A DNA stretch of 9,014 nt from Vulcanimicrobiota bacterium (GTDB taxonomy: Bacteria > Vulcanimicrobiota > Vulcanimicrobiia > Vulcanimicrobiales > Vulcanimicrobiaceae), in the NCBI GenBank assembly GCA_030038335.1, contig JASHPC010000185.1, positions 1 through 9,014 of the forward strand, in the 5' to 3' direction. The notes beneath the pieces were generated by a model. It was not told the origin of the DNA. It did no database searches and worked only from the letters and a program-made list of their open reading frames with translations. The position numbers and the translations under genes were made by a program. Shown piece by piece: positions 7,501 through 9,014 of this stretch; position 1 is the stretch's first letter, and the number at the start of each line of letters is the position of its first letter.

Positions 7501-8127
7501 TTGATAGTTCTCCGTGTACCGGTTGATCGGAACACCGTCATATTCGAAGCCCGTCTGCTCGAAGCTGGAGCCGCGAATGTAGACACCTTGCAGCCATCCT
7601 TGCCCGCCACCCGTTTCGACACCGGGTTCAGCCGAGAGCGCTGCATACGCCTGATTGAGATCTCCGGCTCCACCGATGTTCCGCTCCGTTTGGAGCGACG
7701 AAGCATTCACCGAATAGACGTCCGAGACGGTTCCCGGCTTTACCAAATCACTCGCGGGCCGCGTGTGGACGCGCGCAATCGTCTTCAACGCCTCTTGCGT
7801 CGTGATGTTCAGGGAGACGACGTTGTCGGCGAACACGGTGATGCCGGCAAACGATTCGTCAGCATAGCCCGCTTTGTGCGTACTGACGGCGTACGTGTCG
7901 GGAGCCAAAGCCGCAAAGGTGAAGCTTCCGTCCGCCGTCGTGGTGGTTCGTTCGACCTGGGAAGGGCTCGAAGCCGTGACGAGCACGTCGGCAATGCCCG
8001 ACCGCGTGCTTGCGTCGATGACGCGGCCGGAGATAACACCGGTCGTTCCTCCGAATGCGACGCTCGGCAGACCAGCGCAGAGCAATGCCCACACCATGCA
8101 AAGGAAGGCGCGGTACGGACCGTGCAT
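4507..8127 (-). CDS. TonB-dependent outer-membrane receptor with carboxypeptidase-regulatory-like N-terminal domain
   Basis: 1206 aa. Residues 1-26 are a signal peptide (MHGPYRAF, hydrophobic core to PSVAFG). Residues about 30-110 form a carboxypeptidase-regulatory-like beta-sandwich (GVISGRVIDASTRSGIADV, DGSFTFAALAPDTYAV). Residues about 125-255 are the plug, with YIRGSSFEQTGFEYDGVPIN at 183-202 and GGFVNQVIKTGT near its end. The rest is a large beta-barrel of alternating aromatic strands ending LYVTLNYHL. Such receptors import ligands across the outer membrane using TonB-ExbBD energy; neither TonB nor ExbBD is in the window. The barrel has 14 Cys in seven close pairs, probably disulfides in surface loops, while plug and N-terminal domain have none. 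Start: ATG at 8127 is preceded by GAGGAGGAG with ideal spacing and followed at once by a signal peptide. The frame stays open upstream to 8328 but would overlap the divergent gene and precede the signal peptide, so I reject that extension. First gene of the minus-strand operon. Confidence 0.95.
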   Translation of the reverse strand: MHGPYRAFLCMVWALLCAGLPSVAFGGTTGVISGRVIDASTRSGIADVLVTASSPSQVERTTTTADGSFTFAALAPDTYAVSTHKAGYADESFAGITVFADNVVSLNITTQEALKTIARVHTRPASDLVKPGTVSDVYSVNASSLQTERNIGGAGDLNQAYAALSAEPGVETGGGQGWLQGVYIRGSSFEQTGFEYDGVPINRYTENYQAGTESTLGTQELQVYTGGGPAGSAATGLGGFVNQVIKTGTYPGYADAEFGLGGPAFYHEASLEVGGSNPDRTFSYYAGFLGTNQDFRYINQYGGPGEPNADLLLRYPIFGVTTVPLVAPQCEFGVNPYAVGLAPPPEPSYSEGTSDCLSTVSSAAQFYSTITDREVVANFHFAIPHRDGDGRDDVQLLFSNSAMNQYAPDSVDDLGASTFVNAYGAVPTWPDYPSYPSSVTFGEPAAGLTPVTYLYPNSPTDRAAYSSIPDDQQDVVSNDDTILKLQYQRNFSSTAYLRAFAYTFYSDWLGFAPVEDSELFNAVMPVDATPFDERSHTAGAELQFADQIDSHNFIQLTVNESVDRSESYENIENTSNVNELLGGGYGLSSQTTNLVANGTCYSDFGTPAPCIPASAYVVTLGGFPVTGCVTGIAAACGTFQNPTPYPAVGAALAAGAQWLVTNPLANINPISTTPVYSSYSFSDEWRPSDAVDVDAGVRLDRFQYELPGDQNTASNFWTQQIRQDMCYDPATLSPYLTPTLTCPAGYVHPNGVSGAAYFTDVYPSSIASNVWEPRVGFTWTLGPNTVIRAKYGKYAEPPQSNVVVEPIADSSSGASQSFFDLLALGRFTPLTGIAPTVATNYDVSLEHRIDGTNVTFKLTPFYKEVENDLQFLLISRSPELDEVVNDGNERMSGVEFQLADGDFSRNGWSAIFSYTYTYARLQYTNLGSTGVNVIDQINGEISTYNLYTKADGGSPCYTAGGVGTACSTPGSWVNPYYASAPQPLLDRNGWYEPLTASPGVPAYGFESYQPPSVATLVLNYKHDRFSVTPSLVYDGGIPYGAPLTSLGIDPKSCAANQEDIPSAVAAGRGQYPDVTTCSNAIEIPDYETGTFDGQGEFSEPDAVTLNANLSYQVTPRISLTLFVNNLYSACFAGSREPWNDGGSHVCTYGIDSYFSGMTGVSNFYNGSSPNDKAANGALSTYFSANPYYPLYFTNPVQLYVTLNYHL
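6666..6685. repeat. Perfect 20-bp palindrome inside the receptor gene
   Basis: GATACTGAAG at 6666-6675 is followed directly by its exact reverse complement at 6676-6685 with no spacer. It lies in the barrel-coding part of the receptor (residues ILKLQYQ). It may be a coding coincidence; see findings. Confidence 0.9.
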
Positions 8128-8130
8128 TGG

Positions 8131-8139
8131 CTCCTCCTC
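8131..8139 (-). promoter_or_regulatory. Strong Shine-Dalgarno site of the receptor gene
   Basis: The minus strand reads GAGGAGGAG at 8139-8131, containing a full AGGAGG at 8138-8133, 5 nt before the ATG at 8127. It is the strongest ribosome site in the window. It fixes the receptor start over the longer upstream extension and suggests high expression of the receptor. Confidence 0.85.
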
Positions 8140-8147
8140 GCAGCAAA

Positions 8148-8174
8148 TTGTACGGTGCATTATACGCCTGACAA
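8148..8174. promoter_or_regulatory. Imperfect 27-bp palindrome over the receptor -10 box, candidate operator
   Basis: Nine of 13 symmetric pairs match around a centre at 8161: outer arms TTGT (8148-8151) and ACAA (8171-8174), inner GG (8154-8155) and CC (8167-8168), and a G/C pair at 8157/8165. The centre falls inside the TATAAT at 8164-8159, so a bound dimeric repressor would block the receptor promoter. It does not match any regulator site I can name. By rough reckoning such symmetry is uncommon but not rare in a 115-bp gap, so this is tentative. Confidence 0.4.
8159..8164 (-). promoter_or_regulatory. -10 box of the receptor operon promoter
   Basis: A perfect TATAAT lies on the minus strand at 8164-8159, predicting transcription start near 8152 and a leader of about 25 nt holding the strong ribosome site. 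No good -35 appears 16-18 bp upstream (the region is T-rich, TGTTTTTT). TTGTCA at 8174-8169 resembles a -35 but is only 4 bp from the -10. A weak -35 is consistent with activator-dependent transcription. This is presumably the promoter for receptor, GGT-like, small ORF and S9 genes. Confidence 0.6.
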
Positions 8175-8242
8175 GCGTGAAAAAACACGACCGGTTCAGG
8201 GGCAAGAAAAGGCAACGTTCCTCGCTACCAGAAAAAGCGCGT

Positions 8243-9014
8243 ATGAAACCCGCGATTGGCATCGTCGGCACCGGCCGCATGGGCCGCAATATCGCGCTGC
8301 ATCTGCACGACGTCGGGTATACGATCACCGCCGTCTACGACATCGACTCGAGCGCTGCAAGAGACGTTGCGAAAGACGCCGGAGCGGAATCCGCCGTCTT
8401 TCCCGCGCGCGTCACTGAGCTCGCACAGACGATTCTCACGGTCGTAAGCGACGACGACGCGATGCGCGCGCTCTTCAGCGCGCAAGCGCACAGCCTGCTA
8501 CAGGGCGCAAAAGGCCGCCTCTTCATCAATTGCGCAACCGTCTCGCCGCAGATTCACGTCGACGTCGAAAAGGCTGCGGAGCGAAGCGAAGCGCGATCGC
8601 TCGAGGCGTGCATGGCGAGCTCGATACCGCAGGCGCGTGACGGCACGCTCTACCTTATGATCGGAGGCCGGCAACAAGTCTTTGAAGATACGCTGCCGTT
8701 GTTGCAAAGCATGGGTTCCACAGTACGCTACGTCGGCAGTGCCGGAAAGGCCGCCGAGGTCAAAGCACTCGTGAACATGGTCATGAACATCAACACGGCC
8801 GGCCTCGCGGAAGGCCTTGGGCTCGGAGCGAGCCTCGGCGTCGACTTAGATCTTCTACGCGATGTCTTCGCGCATACTGGAGCAGCTTCACGCGTCCTCG
8901 AGACCGACGGAGCCGATATGCAGAACCGCGAGCACGACGTCTATTTCTCCGCCGCTCACGCGGCAAAGGATTCCGCAATCGCCTTGGGACTGGCAGAGGC
9001 AGCCGGTCTCGATC
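8243..9014 (+). CDS. NAD(P)-dependent beta-hydroxyacid dehydrogenase, 3-hydroxyisobutyrate dehydrogenase family (5' part, 257 codons)
   Basis: The frame is open to the right edge; family members are about 290-300 aa, so the last 30-45 residues are missing. The N-terminus KPAIGIVGTGRMGRNIA holds the GxGxxG nucleotide motif (residues 9-14). Asp33 and Asp35 at the end of strand 2 (VYDID) suggest NAD rather than NADP. The helical domain has the catalytic Lys174 with Asn178 in EVKALVNM (KxxxN) and the KD pair at 242-243 in AAKDSAIAL. The family's substrate-binding block, usually APVSGGVGAA, here reads ACMASSIPQA (122-131), so the Ser-Gly-Gly is replaced by Ala-Ser-Ser and the substrate is probably not the classical one. 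Relatives interconvert beta-hydroxyacids and semialdehydes (3-hydroxyisobutyrate, tartronate semialdehyde). Cytoplasmic. ATG at 8243 begins right at the Rossmann strand; no strong Shine-Dalgarno is present. It is transcribed divergently from the receptor, with 115 bp between starts, and I see no convincing plus-strand promoter. Confidence 0.9.
   Translation, partial: MKPAIGIVGTGRMGRNIALHLHDVGYTITAVYDIDSSAARDVAKDAGAESAVFPARVTELAQTILTVVSDDDAMRALFSAQAHSLLQGAKGRLFINCATVSPQIHVDVEKAAERSEARSLEACMASSIPQARDGTLYLMIGGRQQVFEDTLPLLQSMGSTVRYVGSAGKAAEVKALVNMVMNINTAGLAEGLGLGASLGVDLDLLRDVFAHTGAASRVLETDGADMQNREHDVYFSAAHAAKDSAIALGLAEAAGLD

Noticed and set aside
8128..8328. In-frame upstream extension of the receptor by 67 residues
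   Set aside because: It would precede the signal peptide, ignore the strong GAGGAGGAG site, include the -10 box within the coding sequence and overlap the divergent dehydrogenase start.
7462..8418. 318-codon plus-strand ORF crossing the receptor 5' end and the divergent gap
   Set aside because: It runs antisense to the receptor and then in the wrong frame through the dehydrogenase start, so it cannot be the real gene.

Overview
The window reads as a GC-rich chromosomal segment from a bacterium with an outer membrane. That rests on a complete TonB-dependent receptor with a signal peptide and a carboxypeptidase-regulatory-like N-terminal domain. The style of the receptor (Cys-paired loops, C-terminus ending in NYHL) and the general gene style remind me of Candidatus Eremiobacterota (WPS-2) genomes. 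That is recollection rather than a search result, so the taxonomic guess is weak. No rRNA, tRNA, CRISPR array, insertion sequence or phage gene is visible.

Layout from left to right: (1) 1-626, minus, the 5' part of an FAD-dependent amine/amino-acid oxidase of the monomeric sarcosine oxidase type, running off the left edge. It starts at TTG and has its own near-consensus -10. (2) 704-2707, minus, a complete S9-family serine peptidase (beta-propeller plus alpha/beta hydrolase) with an intact Ser-Asp-His triad. (3) 2723-2866, minus, a 47-codon ORF with a strong ribosome binding site and a Tat-like signal sequence. It lies in the S9 frame but is cut off from it by one in-frame TGA. (4) 2880-4502, minus, a divergent gamma-glutamyltranspeptidase-like protein with Ser where the family has its nucleophilic Thr. 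(5) 4507-8127, minus, the TonB-dependent receptor. (6) 8128-8242, a divergent intergenic region with a TATAAT box and an imperfect palindrome across it. (7) 8243-9014, plus, the first 257 codons of a beta-hydroxyacid (3-hydroxyisobutyrate-type) dehydrogenase, running off the right edge.

Receptor, GGT-like protein, small ORF and S9 peptidase form one tight minus-strand block: 4 bp between receptor and GGT-like gene, 13 bp to the small ORF, 15 bp to the S9 start. The simplest reading is an uptake-and-breakdown unit for a peptide-like or gamma-glutamyl-like substrate, possibly followed by oxidation of an amine or N-methyl amino acid by the downstream flavoenzyme. The substrate cannot be read from the sequence.

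The points most worth a second look are the altered catalytic and substrate-binding positions of the GGT-like protein, the signal-peptide ORF in front of the S9 gene, the seven closely spaced cysteine pairs in the receptor barrel, the altered substrate motif of the dehydrogenase, and the palindrome over the receptor promoter. I did not find a clearly new system; the GGT-like operon is the closest candidate.
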